From Galbula dea (Eukaryota > Chordata > Aves > Piciformes > Galbulidae): 64,000 nt of DNA. Shown here one piece after another: positions 14,331 to 27,900 of the stretch. The notes beneath the pieces are model-generated. The model saw nothing but the letters and a program-made list of their open reading frames with translations, had not been told where the DNA came from and did not search any database. Where the stretch lies: assembly GCA_013399015.1 (NCBI GenBank), contig VWZX01006809.1, forward strand, positions 158,501-222,500, written 5' to 3'. Every line of letters begins with the position of its first letter. Within the stretch, counting starts at the first letter, position 1. The position numbers and the translations under genes are program-made.

Positions 14331-15669
14331 AAATGGATTCTATCCTGTATCTGTATCCTGTGCCTATTTTTTTAGGAAACCACAACAGCAATAGTCCTAG
14401 TGGTTATTCCTAGGCAAAACCACACAGAGACTTTTCTAGTTTTTATGCCATCTGTGAGCTTTTCTGTGACAAGATGACTATGATTTCCAAAAAAAATCCC
14501 TTTAAAAAGTTCTATTTTATGGTGTTCTGACACAAATCCAGTAAATGCTTTATTCTGAGTAGTCTGGAGTGATTGAACAGAGACCGGTTCAGGTACTGAC
14601 TGGAGACTGGATGGGGAAGAGAAAGGTGACTTTTAAGGGAATTTCCAGTTGGGTCTATTTTGCTGACATAATAAAGAAAACAGTTAAGCTTTTCCTTTTT
14701 TGTTTTTAAAGGTCACTCATTTCCTTCTTACATTTTATTGGGAAAAAATAGGAGGAAACCTAGATTCTCACACCCTTAGTAGTGGGAAAACTCATTAGTG
14801 ATCCTAATAAATATTGTTTTTCCTCAAAAACTTTGTTAGGTATTTTAAAATGAAACAGGAATTCAACTGGAAAAGAAATTAAAACTTGTAATTCCAAGAT
14901 ATCCTGTTCTATTTACAGTTTTTGCTCTCTTTCATCTGTTGGAATGCCACCAGTTCACTGGCTGTCCAGCAGTCAAAGAATCTTCCTGAATTTCTAACAA
15001 AACAGAGAAAAGGAAGGAAAACAATTTCAGAGAGAGAATATTTCATGCCATCCTTATGCACATTATGAAAAATCAAAACCAAATCAGAAAATCCTTTAAC
15101 CCACAAGATTGTTTTATTTTTATCTTTAGCTTAGCCTTGAGGTTCATGGCCAAGATAGGAAATCAGACAAATCTTGTGCTGGCTCTGCTACAGAGTCCCT
15201 GTTTAACTGTGGGAAGATTAATAAACCTCTCTGTTGTTACCACGCTCTCATACGTGCTATAAACATACATATTATCAGACAGAGCCTACAAATGACTCCA
15301 AATTCTAGAATTCCATTCTCTACTGAAGTATTGAAATAACTGAACATTGTTTTTTTGAAATGGCTATTACTAATATAGCTACAGAAAAAGGAAAGGGAGG
15401 CAGCAGGTCTCCCAACAGTCGCACAGAGGTGAATACCCCAGTCCCTGGGCAGGGGCATAGGGTTGTGCTCACTTTGCCATTCTTATCCTGCACTTTTTGA
15501 AGCGTCCCTGCCAAACACCACAGTCTTCACAGAAAGTTGAGGCAGCAGACAACAATAATACCTACTCTCCTGGGATCTCTAACTGATTTCTAATGCTGCC
15601 CTGTGAAACTCCCTTTGGGGATCTCTGGTAGATTTAAGTGGGATGTGTTATTCAAACATGGCTCTCTGG

Positions 15670-16152
15670 AACAGTTCAAGACATGAACCTGCTTGAGAGC
15701 ATCCAGAGAAGGGTCACAAAGCTGGTAAGAGGCCTGGAGCACCTCCCCTGTGAAGACAGACTGAGAGAGTTGGGGTTGTTCAGTCTGGAGAAGAGAAGGC
15801 TCCAGGGAGACCTTATAGCAGCAGCCTTCCTGTAACTAAAGCAGGCCTACAAGAAAGCTGAAGAGAGACTTTTTACAAGGGCATGTAGTTATAGTACAAG
15901 GAGTAATGGCTTTAAACTGAACGAGGGTAGATTTAGATTAGATGTTAGGAAGAAGTTCTTTCATCTCTGAGGGTGATGAGACATGGGAACAGGCTGCCCA
16001 GGGAGGCTGTGGATACCCCCTGCCTGGAAGTGTTCAAGGCCAGGTTGGATGCGGCTTTGAGGAACCTGGTCTAGCAGAAGGTTGGTCCAATCCCCAATGG
16101 CAGCCTCTTTAAGGTCCCTTCCAACCCAAACCATTCTATGATTCTATGATTT
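15670..16152 (+). mobile_element. CR1 non-LTR retrotransposon, 3' end
   Basis: This begins within the end of the CR1 reverse-transcriptase frame (LLESIQRRVTKLVRGLEHL, then EDRLRELGLFSLEKRRLQGD), which then runs into a stop, followed by the CR1 3'UTR (GGAACAGGCTGCCCAGGGAG, GTTCAAGGCCAGGTTGGATG, GGTCCCTTCCAACCCAAACC) and the diagnostic tail of ATTCTATG repeats at about 16132-16150. It is a 5'-truncated copy in plus orientation, as expected from target-primed reverse transcription. It is a dead element, intergenic, downstream of HS1BP3. Confidence 0.95.
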
Positions 16153-19100
16153 TTTCACTAAATTCCAAATTCCTCTCTTTCTCTTCTAATCATACAGACA
16201 AGCCAAAAGACCCCACAATTTTCTTTCACAAAGCTGGCAAATCTGCAGGTCAAGTGTGAAAAGGAAAGAGGGAAAAGGGAAAAAAAGGAAAAAAGAAGAA
16301 AAAGAAACAGCAACAGAAATGGATAAAAAAGCTGTGGTAAATGCAGACATTACAGATTTCATCCACAGTAATTACTGGATGAGCCACTATAGGTCAATAC
16401 CTCGAAGGGGAAGGCAGTCAAGGTGGTAATTACTGCATTAAAGGGAAATGGGTCAGTTCATGAATACTATGCAAAACAGAGTCATCATGTATAGGCTTGC
16501 AAATATAGGAAAACCAGAGCTGGTAACCAGAGCAAGTGCAACACCATTCAGAATAGCCTTGTTGCTTGCCAGCCTTAGCTGGGCTAAGGCTCCTCTGGGC
16601 ACAGCCTGGGAGTGTGGAGCAGAGCCATACCAACACCCTGCCACCCAGTCCAGTCTGGTTTGTGTGGTGTCAGCTTGGAAACAGGAGGAAACAACAGCAT
16701 CTCAGTATGATCTCTTACTGCAAAGGTAGAAGAACCAAGCTGAGGTTCATTTTACCACCAAGCATGATCAGCAAGTGTGGCAGCACAACAGGAGAGGCTT
16801 TGCAAAGCGAAACAGCTGGTGGGGAGCACCCACGGCCCACATGTACGCATTCAGGGGAAGTTATTTCTACTTCTAGTTGAGTCCTCTGGATCCAAGTGTC
16901 CAATTTGCTCCATGGCACCTCTGTGATGGGAACCAGCTTATGGCAAGTGGAGCTACAGGTGACCTGTTATGAAAGTTCCCCCTTGAGCAAAACTAAACCA
17001 CAGATAATGATGGCCCCAGATTTCTTTTTCATTCCTTATCAAAAAGATGGATTTCCCACATCACTCCATGTAGACTTAGGTTTTATTTTTAGGTAAGGCA
17101 ACTATAATTAGACAGCAGTTCTGGACTCAAAAAATTCCTTTTGAGAACTGTACACAAGATTAAATATGTAAGCTATTAAAGGTCAAGACATAGAAAGGCA
17201 TGACCAGGAAAACAAATCATAGTAGCCTGAAGGTTTGACTGCATAAGGCAGGGGAGAAGCACTCAGTAGCTTTGATTCTCAGCATTCAAGGTAAAGAAAT
17301 AATTATATTTGTTTACAGTAAGAACATGTTGACATACCCAAACATTCTCAAACGGAACCATTTCTCTATGCTCCTCTGAGGTGAAATCAGTAGCCTTAAT
17401 TTACTATTACCAACAAAGTAATCTGAGAAGTCTATATCATTAGCAGAAATTCCCTGGATGAACTTAAAAAGCAGAGTAAACAGGAGAAATGTCTTGGTTG
17501 TTATAAGGCCAGTGGATAGATCTCATTGAGGGTGCCAGGAAGCAGGATGATAAAGCACTGAGGATGTTCTGTTCTTTCAGTCACCAAATCCTCACTAAGT
17601 GACTCATTCACTGTGAGGTTTGGGTTAGTCTAGTGTAGTATTCTTCACAACAGCCAAAAGCAGATGACTACAGGAGAATACAAAAATATTTACTTGTTCA
17701 ATATTCTCATTTCCAGCAACTTTTAGCTCAAGCACTTCCCAAGCTCTAGGCTGCATCTTTAATAACCCTCAATAGGCTTCTCTTCCATGAGTCTAACCAG
17801 TGTCTCCTTGACCCCACATAAATTTTTAGCATCCATAACATCTTGATATGAATAAAACTTAATCCCTAAATATCTATGACTAATCAATCCTTTAAGCAGC
17901 TTCATTGACTTCTGAGCTTCCAGAGCAGCATTTAATTAGACTATAAATTTAATTTACCATCATATCACCTTTCCTTGCTAGTATTTTTACTCAAAGCAAT
18001 GTATCTTATAGATGTTTTTCTAGTAACACTGGCATGATTTCCCTTCACTTGAATTCTTCATTAGGTTCAATGCATGACATTAAATACCAGTAGTATGCAG
18101 AAGGCTGTAACAAAAAATCAGCGATGTGATGAGGGATGAAAAAAATGGATCAGGAGGGTTTAAAGATGAATCAAGGAAAGAATGGGTGCCATACAGAAAG
18201 CAACTGAGTGTCTTCACTATGTTCTGTTGTTGATGATGAGATTATAAGTAAGAATATAGATAAAACCTCACAGTAAATTCCCCTCTCTCTTCCTGACTTC
18301 CAGAGGTTTAAATTGTCATAAATGTGTGATCACATTGATCAATAAGAAACATGGTTGATGCACACACCCTCAAAGATTCAAGAATCCTTGGTGACATTAG
18401 TGGCAGTCATTTGTAAGTGAAATACCAGTGCTTTCTTCCAGGCTATATTAAATCAAATTATCACAGGGATTGGTCACTTACAGTCTCCTTCCATTAGCTA
18501 ATGCCTTAGTGCTCCATGAGTATGCTGGATTTTCATGACCTCGAATCACAGGCTGACTTCTGTATTCTGCTGTAGCAAGCTCAGCTTCTTCACAGAAGCT
18601 AACATCTGGGCAAAGATTAGTAGAAATATCAGTTTCAATTAACATTTTAGATTCAAATTGTCACTGACAGAACTAGGCCTTAAATGCTATGTAGGAATTA
18701 GCTTTCTTAAAAATTCAGCCACAAAATAGACCTGACCAGATAACCCACAAGCCACCTGTGAAACACCTAGCTTGGTGAAATCAGTATTTTAACTGTAACA
18801 CAAACAATGATGTATTTAGTGTTGTTAATTAGTGCTGTACCACATAACAAGCAGAAGGTTATGCAAATCAAGTAGCAGCTTCTAAAGCAATAGAGATACC
18901 TATTATGAGTTCTAATCACTAAGGAAAACATCTTTTGTAAGGGTTTAAATATAACCCTTTTGCTTTTCAAATCTTCTGATGAGCTAGCTATTACTAATGT
19001 GGAAAGGTGACGCCTGTCAGCCAAGAACTACATTAGAGTCCATAATTGAATTTCAAGAGTTGTCAAGAGAAGGCTAATAAAGTAGCTGCTACTTGAGGTG

Positions 19101-20249
19101 ATGTATTAAAAAAAAAAGAGTAAGTTCTGGTCTGGCAGGATGCAAAGTATGTGGTGTGGTTTCCCTGTGTCATTTCAAATAACATGTTCAATTTTTCTGG
19201 GCTAGGTTTGTCTGACATTCTTCTCTTGTATAATAATGATTCATTATATATAATTTATTCAAGGACTGCAGCTCACCTCTAAGTGCCTATAAATATTACT
19301 GCAGTTAGACATTTGCATTGTAAAACAAATGCATAACACTGGGATTTATGAAGGATCATTTTCTGTCAGCTCCTTGACAGGAAAAATAGATTTTTTTGGA
19401 AGTAAAATATTGACCTTAAAATCATTTTTCAAATCTACCACAGGAAAAAAATTAACAGCTCTTCCTTCTCTGTGTTTAGGTAATTTGACAATTTTAGGGA
19501 GGGCTGGGGGGCAAAGTATTCCTTGGCCACTCACACTGGATACAGCTATATTGTTGTTTCATCAGCACTATGAAATTGCTACCCTTCCACTGCTTGCAAA
19601 GCATAAGCCATTTCTGAGGGGAGGACAGAGAACACTGCTATGAGGAACAGAGACAGAAAAACACAGTCCCAGCTGGAACAAAGGCTACACAGTGTCACTG
19701 CACCAAGTGGTGTTAATGAAAGGATGTGGGATTCTGGCACATTTATTGCCCCTGGTAAATTGGTATGTGGATATGTAGCAATTCTTCTAAAAATGGGAGA
19801 AATCCAGTGCAAGAGGACAACACTCATCAAGGGTGAACCAAGCTGTGAGAAGCTGGTACCACAGTGATGTCCTCACCTGTCTTGTTGCCACCATCCTGTG
19901 TAGAGTTGTTCAAGCTAGAAAAAGAGACTGAGAGGAATATACTTTGTTCTCATTCTGTGGTGATGTGAATTACAAATAATGAGCTTAAGTTGCAGGAAGG
20001 AACAGTTACGTCAAAAAGGAAGAAAACAATTCTAACAGGATGGTAAAGATATGTAATGGCACATGTAGGGAGGAAATATGAGTGCAGCTACATTCTTGGT
20101 TTCACACTTATTTACACAGGGTTTTAGCAGACCATGCACCTTAACACCATGTAACACTCCTCATGTCTTAAATGGCATCCACACTTTAACTCCAATTTGC
20201 TGCTACTGTACAATCTAGAGAACAACAATAACACCTGCAGCTTGGCAAA
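16153..20249. other. Intergenic, AT-rich, no gene recognised
   Basis: A purine-rich stretch directly after the CR1 copy (about 16256-16312) is the only marked compositional feature in the first part. The rest is AT-rich unique sequence without long open frames. A small hyphenated palindrome (ATAATGA-T-TCATTAT) lies at 19233-19247. No support for exons. Confidence 0.6.
16256..16312. repeat. Purine-rich (GGAAAA-type) low-complexity tract
   Basis: Almost pure A and G for more than 50 bases, starting about 100 bases after the CR1 tail. It may be an old microsatellite. Confidence 0.7.
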
Positions 20250-21740
20250 ATGTTTTATTATACTAAAACATGGTGTATACAGTAAAGAACCAATGGCAAC
20301 ATTTCCTATGTCCCACGAAACCAAAGTAACTTTATTATAGTTTCCAGTGGCTTAAAAAGGAAATACTAGCAGAAGTAATTTCATTATTTAAAAAAATATA
20401 TATATAAGGCTTCTATTTATTTTTCCTATATAAGAAAGGCAAATTTGGTGATAGTAATATGGCTTAAATATATTATTTTCCCCCTGGGGAGTTTGTCTAC
20501 ACATCTGCATAGAACACATGTGGAATGAGTTCAGGAATCTCCTTCTACATGACTGTAGGTATCAACCCACATTAGATGCAAATTCAGGATGTTCAACCAG
20601 AGTGCCTCAGCCTAGGAAGAAAAGGGGTATTCTAGGATGCCTATTCTACCATGTCTTTCTTTTCCTGCATATTTGAATTTCTACAGTATAATTTCTTCCT
20701 ATTTTTTCTCTGGATAATCCCAGATTTGTCCTCCCTTGTATTAACCATTGCCATAGTACTGAACAGACCACTGTCTTATCAAAACCTCCTAGTTTAGCTC
20801 AGTGGAACTGATCCCCATGGCTCCTTCTTTAAGTTCTGGGAGAAGGGAAGGAGAGAGTGACTGCAGAGAGTAAGCCAGAGTTTCTCCATTAGGACACCTG
20901 CACTGAATCTCTTTCCACTGGTGAAATCTCTTTCTGCTAATGACAGTGGAAGCCCAGGAAGACTAGGAAAAATCCTGAGTAGGTTGACAAGAGTCCTACA
21001 GCATCCAAACCTCCTACACACTGCAACCTCCACATATGTGTGGAGCTGCACTCTCAGTGATCCTCAGTCATGTGCTGTTCTCCCCAGAGGCCACAGTTGC
21101 ATAGCATCTAGAGTTTGCAGTCCTACAAATTCTCCTACAAGTTGATGTTTGTGCAACAACAGAGGCAGCAGATTGCCAAGCTTAGCTGGGATTTCAGTGT
21201 TCCTCTGAGCTACAGAGGAACTGCTACATATACTTAACAGTTCCTGGTTATAAATTACTGAAATACCAGTCAGGGAGCAAAGAGTAGGAACAAAAATGCA
21301 CAGGATAAAAGAAAAACTACCTTTCCAGCAAGCTGAAATACACTCTAAAATTACAGGAACAGCATCCTGTCCTGCTATAGACCATTTTCTGGACACTATT
21401 CACAGTTGACACATGTGCAACGCACTTAGCTTTTTCAATCAGGACTAAACTGGCCAAAACTGTACTGTGTTGATACTAAAATAATAGCAGACAATCTGTA
21501 ATGACCTTGTCCACATTCCCTGTAAACCCCTGAAAATCTAAGGCAACAGTATACCACAACTGCACAGTTTTGAAAACATCATGTCCAGCCTCTGCTAGTC
21601 AAATCTGCTGCTCTCTACATCATGGTACAGAAATGAGCACTGTGACAGTAAAGACATCTGGTCAACTCTTGCTACTGTCACTTGAGCTCACTGAGAGTTT
21701 GGGCCAAGAAGGCATCATTACATTTTAAGAACCCATGTGT
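20250..21740 (-). other. HS1BP3: Probable HS1BP3 3' untranslated region
   Basis: This stretch directly follows the stop codon on the minus strand and has no repeat or other gene signal. Its lower end is set by a cluster of poly(A) signals. The true end could be anywhere from about 20230 to 20400, and an earlier end cannot be excluded. The length, about 1.3-1.5 kb, is ordinary for a vertebrate 3'UTR. Confidence 0.5.
20254..20421 (-). promoter_or_regulatory. Cluster of three canonical poly(A) signals for HS1BP3
   Basis: On the minus strand AATAAA occurs at 20416-20421, 20331-20336 and 20254-20259, roughly 1.3-1.5 kb after the HS1BP3 stop. Three canonical hexamers spaced about 80 bases apart suggest alternative cleavage positions. 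AT-rich DNA gives such hexamers by chance, so which one is used needs transcript data. Confidence 0.45.
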
Positions 21741-21969
21741 TCAAAAAAGACTTGCATCCTCATTGTTGATAGTTTCATTTTCCTGGATATACTGGAGAAT
21801 GTCCACTTCATTCATTGTCTGAATCTTCTTTTCCTTTGGCTTTGCCAGAGGAGATGAGTTGGTGCTCCTGTGGGCAACTGCTGGCTTCTGAGGCAGTGGT
21901 GGCTTTGATGGGACCTTAGGTTTTGGGTTGGAGGTTACTTTCAAGAGTTTCTCTAAGTCATCTTCAACT
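21741..21969 (-). CDS. HS1BP3: HS1BP3 terminal coding exon (C-terminus and stop)
   Basis: Minus strand. The acceptor is TTTTCATTCCAG|A, placed so that A completes an AGA Arg codon from exon 6; the open frame extends further upstream but that part is intron. It reads VEDDLEKLLKVTSNPKPK, then the Lys/Pro-rich VPSKPPLPQKPAVAHRSTNS, then SPLAKPKEKKIQTMNEVDIL, then QYIQENETINNEDASLF and TGA at 21741-21743. The PxxP-containing stretch is the likely SH3-binding part (inferred from the family's binding to HCLS1), and the MDEMDILQYI-like motif and terminal SLF are shared with human. Confidence 0.96.
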
Positions 21970-24900
21970 CTGGAATGAAAAGAAAACATCAGAGCATTCC
22001 ATAAAAGTTTCAATGGTACCAAAATAAGAACTGTCTTTTTATAATATCATTTTTCAGTTCACTGTACAAGTTAATTTTACAATATGACTTCAAATCCCTA
22101 AATCAAAAGCAATTTGTGATTAGTGAAAGAAAAAGAGCTTGATTCTAGTTTGGGGAAAAAATGGGATGATTTGCTTCACAGAAATTTTCATGGAATAGTA
22201 AAATTTTTCACATTCAGCTCTGCTTCATCCCCATCCCCTAAGACTGATATTAAACATCCCCCATGCTCAATCATGAGTTGGGAAGCAACTAATTAGGGTA
22301 ACTGGCGAGGACCATGGGGAACATTATCAATAGACTCAACTTCTCTGAGACACTACTACTCCATCCCTGGAGCATATTGTTTGAATGTTAAAACCACAGG
22401 TACTTCCAGGCTCCAGCACCCTCAGCTAAGGATCCTACTATCAAGAAAAACTTAATGAATTCAAGGGTTTCCTTTTTTTATGTTAATCCTTATTAAAAAC
22501 TGTGAGCAACTTATGACTGTACAGCCAAGGCTGAGACAAACTACAGTCAACATGAATTGGCCAAAAAGCGACCAAGGATTAGCCTGAATTTTCTGCTATA
22601 TAGATGGTCAGAATACTTTAGGTAAAACCACTCTTGAAGTCAGATCTTTTGTGACTCCAAATGGAATCTAAAAATGATCACTTTTAACCAAGGCTAATCT
22701 TGTAAAATCAACTGTGTGAATATTGGTATCTAAAACTAGGAAACACCTAAGCAGGCATGTTTAAGTATTAGTAGACAAATGGACAGAGCAAGGCCACTCT
22801 GCACCTCGAACTCTACCTTGTGGATTTGTGTTCCAGGAGGCAGCTCCTCAAATTTCATCACCCTAGTAACTCTGGAGATTATATTCTCTTTTAATTAAAT
22901 AAGATTACTGATGTCTTTCCATGATTCCCTGTGGGTGACATATCCCACCTAACTTACAAAATACCTTGTCAATGCATTTCTTTCTCCTGAATTCCTCCTC
23001 TACATAGAAGAAATTAATTTCATTTAGGCCCAGGGATTCTGTTTGCTGCAAACTCTGACATCCAAAAGATATCACACCTGTGATCACATTGCCAAGACAT
23101 GTTCATGTGCTCTTTGCTGTGTAATAAACAAAACATGCTAGGGCTGGTATTTCTGAAGCCTCCCTTTTTTCAGCTGATCTGATGCCTCCCTTCTTGGCAC
23201 AAACAAATACTGAATGAATCAGTGTCCACATCATAAGTTTTGGTCATAAATAACAGAAATCATAACAACCAGAAGGACAAAACATACCCATACATACAGA
23301 TCACATGAAGGAAGCATGCACTGCCTGAGAATTAGGTGCACTGCCCAGAAGGGGCAGCAGTAAATACAGCTCATTAACCTAAATCAGATATATGCAGCTT
23401 CCTGAATCCTCTACTCCTGTGTGGCTCCATAGTAATTTCTGTGCTAACCACAGCAACAAAAGCACTCAGCACAGTTAAAAAACAGCCCCCAAAGATGCAG
23501 TCCAGTAGGTTTGGGGTTTTTTTTGGAGGGGGGATGATGTGGAGGTTTTTTGGTAGTGTGCTTTAAAGCAAAAAATTCTGCAGGAGATGATTTTTCAAAG
23601 TCTGAAAGCTGGTCATGTAAATGTCCTTTCTTGTCCTGGATTTTTTCAAGACCTGGATAAGACAGAAGTCTTTTACAGAGAACACAGCTGGTAACATGTG
23701 GTCTTTGTCTCAAAACCTGCTTTTCAGTGATGCAGTGCTAGGCAAACTGTTTGATCCACTGCCGTTTGATCATCTGAGAACAACTGGTTTTGGAAAACTA
23801 AAGAGGTAAAATGCAAAGTGCCTCAGGCAGAGATAGAAACAAAGACTTCTATTTCTTAAGAAGCAAATGAACTGTTACAGTGCATAACTACCACCATATT
23901 TAACTCCAGGCCAGGAGAAGGAAGAAAAAAAAATAAGCAACTATTCTGAAATAACAAGATTAAAGGAAGAAACTTCACACCCTCATCTTTTTTGTAGACA
24001 ATCAGGCACAGAATCCATGTAATTAATTATTCTCTAATTAGTCTCCTTATTTTTTCTGTAATGGAAAACCAGTGCCACATTGTTTAGAATTCCTGCCATA
24101 CTGCTGTGCTGATTCACAGTATTGGTAGAAATTCTCTTTGTTTCCAGACACACAAAGCAATCAAAACCCTTACTGAAGAAAGGCTGTCACAAAGCCCTAT
24201 GATTTGACTCCTAGCATGTGGACTGCAAGAGAGTAAATGAGTTCTGACTTGGAGACAGATGCAGCTGCCATCAAAACATCAACATTTTAGATGCCACTTC
24301 TCTGAACTCTATCCTGTCTATCTGGACAAGATCTTTGGGACAGGAATGACTATGTGGATGTACAGCATCTAGGATGATGGGGACACTGACCTCTCCTTGC
24401 TGAGAATGCTCTAATGGGGAGAATCAGTAATGAAGGCAAGAGACAAAGACTCCCATAATGTGCTAAGTATCCAGAAAGATCATGCTTGAACCTAGGTTAT
24501 GCAACTTACAGCAGCTCTTGCAGAATAAACTTTTACCTTTCCTTATCTTATGATCAGTGTCTTTATTTTGTCTGATGTTAATTCCAAGGCTGAGAGATAC
24601 TTAGTGAAGCCTTGGGGAGAGGTATAATATCATAGACATCACTGGGGAAAAAACTTGTGCCCAAAACCAGGCATGAGGCTTCAAAGTATCTGTTGACCAT
24701 CACTTCTGCTATGGTTAGCAGAGGCAATGTGATGTCTAAGAAGGCCTGTGGAAATTACTCAGGCTGGAGTTAACCATGGGAGTATAAAGCTCAGAGGGCT
24801 GTACAGGAGGCATCTCACCTCCCACTCCTGCTCTTCCTTGCAATTCATTACAGGTAAATTCATACTGTTACTTTAACCAGTGCCAGGAAATGTGTCTGGA

Positions 24901-27900
24901 CACTGAAACATAAGAGTCTGTACTGTTGAAACGCTAGAAGAACCACTGACACAGATTTAGTCTGGAACAAATTAGTCTTCCTCCAAAAAACTCCCAGGCA
25001 CAACTCAGAGCTGGAATGGCACATCAGGCAGCTGCATGCAGTCACCTTGTTGTGCAGCTGGAGAGAGTCTAATAAGATGGATGCATCCTGATGGTGCTGC
25101 CTGGCCAAGGGCCAGAGAATATCTCATTAGCACAGGTAAATGCATATGCCCACGAGAAGGTCTCTGAGGAAAACAGCCTACTGGTTAGATTGCTCACTCA
25201 GGAAATAAGACAATTCAATTTTCACAATTTGAACCAGAGAGCTGCTTCTATTTTTTCCCCAGCCTGTAAAAGTTTAAACCTCTGTCTCCTGCTCTAGGAA
25301 GTTCCTCAATTACCATGCAAAGGCATAGTTGGGGCAGGAGAGAGTAGGCAGCTTTTTCCCTGCCAGATGAAAATGTCTATCAAAAATGCAAGTAACCTGG
25401 GGCAGGACAGTTGAAATCTTAAGCCTAACAAAAACATCTCTTGCTACACTAAGAGAGACTAGGACTCAGGGTCACCTCTCTGCATTATTCTATACAACCC
25501 ATACATGTTCCTAGGGGTAAGGCAAGAACTTGTCCACAAGTTCTGGAAGAACATGCAAGAACAGTGCTCTACAAGCACCTCACTGATGTATTATGGCAAA
25601 CCTAGTGGTAGGAAAAAGTGCCTGAACCTGCAATGCTGTGGTTAGAGTGAGGTAGCTCACCTAGTTTCTCCATCATCACTTAATACTTGTTGGTAGGCCA
25701 AGAAATTAGTAATCAGTAAAAGGCTGGCCAATGGACAAGAAGAGGAAAGAGATTTGTTTGAATGGATATGGGTATTTTGCCATGAAGGAAATCTTTCAAT
25801 GCACTTACAAAGCAATTATTTCTTCTCAAACCTCAACAATTGTTAATGTAAAGTAGGTGATTCTAAAATAGTAATTCTCATTTCATTTGAGCAGCTATCC
25901 ACAGAGAGCACAGTCTTTAGTTGGCAATGAGAACGTTTATCATATTCTCTTCTCCCTCATGTTGTGACAAGCACAGCCCACAAACATTTTACAGACTCAT
26001 TTGTCTCCCTAACAGTCTCTTCCTCAGGAGCTACAAGTTACTGCTGGGGATTTGCTGCTGTGCTGACAAAGCTGTGATGCTACTGCTGCTACAACCACTC
26101 AGGTACCATAAAGATCATGAAGGATGTGGCTGCTCCTGTGTTCTGCTCTGAACATCTTTTTCCCATCTCCCCTTTGGTAGAAGAACGTTCTGCTTTCCTC
26201 TGCCTTATGCAGTGCTCTCCTACCTCTGCCCATGGGTCACTGGAAAGTACTCCTTCACATCTACCACATATGTGTGGGCAAACCATGTGGTGCATGCTTC
26301 AGTCAAGAGCTACCACATCTGCATTATTCAGCTAATCCACCTGTGCACAGTGAACATGTCTAGGTTTCTGGACCTACCACAGACCTGCTGGAGCATCATA
26401 GTTTAGGCTGGCCTTAGGTGTTGACCAAATGTGGTCAGGCATTTTCTCCATGGTATAACAGAGTATGTCCAACAGACCAAGATGTTTGCCAGTTTTCCTG
26501 TAGCATCTTAGGCAGCTCCAGCCCACTAAAGGGATGGGTTGTCACAGCTTCTGCTTTCATTTGAGGGCCAGGTAAGGATTTCTTCAGTTCCCTTGGGAAA
26601 GGAGACGGATTGTCAACATCTCCAGGGCAAAGACAAGATATACTCTTAGGCCTCGAAATAAGCTCAAGTCCCAATGTCAGACAGATTGCAGGTTCAGCTC
26701 ACAGTGAACATTTCCTATCTCCACACACTCTCTGTGAAAGAGACTGTGGCACTGCCCTGCAAGAACATGTAACACCAGTCTGGTGGTAAGGGAAGGTGGG
26801 AGATGATTCAAATGCTGCCTCTACTGAGACCTGACTGTTCTGCTATGGCTTCCAGCTGAACAGAAAACAAAGGTCAGCTCTGGGATTTCAGATGGCTATA
26901 ATGAACTTACACAATGGCATGGTCAAGTAGGTTAAAACTGCACTGCCACTCCTCTTCCCCCCTTTAACAGCTGCTTCTTTACCCCCAATCACCTTGCATT
27001 CAGTACACCAGCTCACTATGGTGTACAGATAACACTGAATGAGGTTTATCAGGGGGATTTCAGAGGCACCTGAACAGGTCAACATGTCCTGCTCTATCTG
27101 CCTACACCTCTTGCACAGCCAAGAGTTGCCTCTGGATTCCTGTAGCAACTTTCCCATTGGACCAATGGCATGATTTTCTGCTTCATTACATATATTCATT
27201 TCCAATTGGACTTTGATGACTTGTCAACTACTGGAAGCACTGGGACAATTCAAGAATAAATGAAAGCTACTGGAAATTAAAAGAAATGGAATCATATATC
27301 CTGTGGGCGTCCCTAACCATCTGGGTGTGCTAATAACATTGATGACCCCAAAGTGATCCAAAAGCATGGTCCATTGCTCTCAGAGCAGACTTCAGAGACC
27401 TTTCTGTGCCACAGAGGAAGAGAAAACGCATAATCCAAAGGATATTAACATGGCAGATGAAGAAGCTCTCTCCACTAGTGGTTAATAATGCAAGGACTGC
27501 ATTGAAACAGGCACTTCCAGCTGTATGAGCAATCTGGATCAAGTGCTGTATGCTGAGATTGCTAACAGAGAAGAAAGCAAACAAAAGTATTGCAAGCATA
27601 TACATGTTTTCTCCCAGTATACCACAGCACTAAATCAGGTCATGTCCTGCCTGGCATCACCTGGCAAACATCAGGTGAGCTGTTAGGATGTAACGTGAGA
27701 TGGCACCCAACCCAACTTATCTTTGTTTAAAATAAGCCAGGCATCACTGCTGAGAGGTAGCCCTTTGACATGCATAGAAAGCAATAGCTGCAAAACTGAC
27801 TGGTGGAGAAGTCTGAAACCACACACAGATTCTGTCTCCTGGACTTGGTACCTGCTGCAGAAATCATACAACCCAGCAGGAGCTGGCTGGCAAGAATTAG

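Larger units (their letters stand above)
1..15669. other. Intergenic DNA without a recognised gene
   Basis: I read both strands and found only short open frames without family signatures, splice-supported exons or codon-like conservation. There are no CR1 copies that I recognise here. A weak inverted repeat at 12907-12995 and a short CAAAA tract at 14301-14330 are listed separately. In human the neighbour on the 3' side of HS1BP3 is RHOB, so this is inferred to be part of the RHOB-HS1BP3 interval; RHOB itself is not in the window. Confidence 0.7.

Noticed and set aside
15638..15835. Small plus-strand frame that looks protein-like (ERVQRR/RLRELGLFSLEKRRL type)
   Set aside because: It is the degraded end of the CR1 reverse-transcriptase frame, not a host gene; annotated as part of the CR1 copy.
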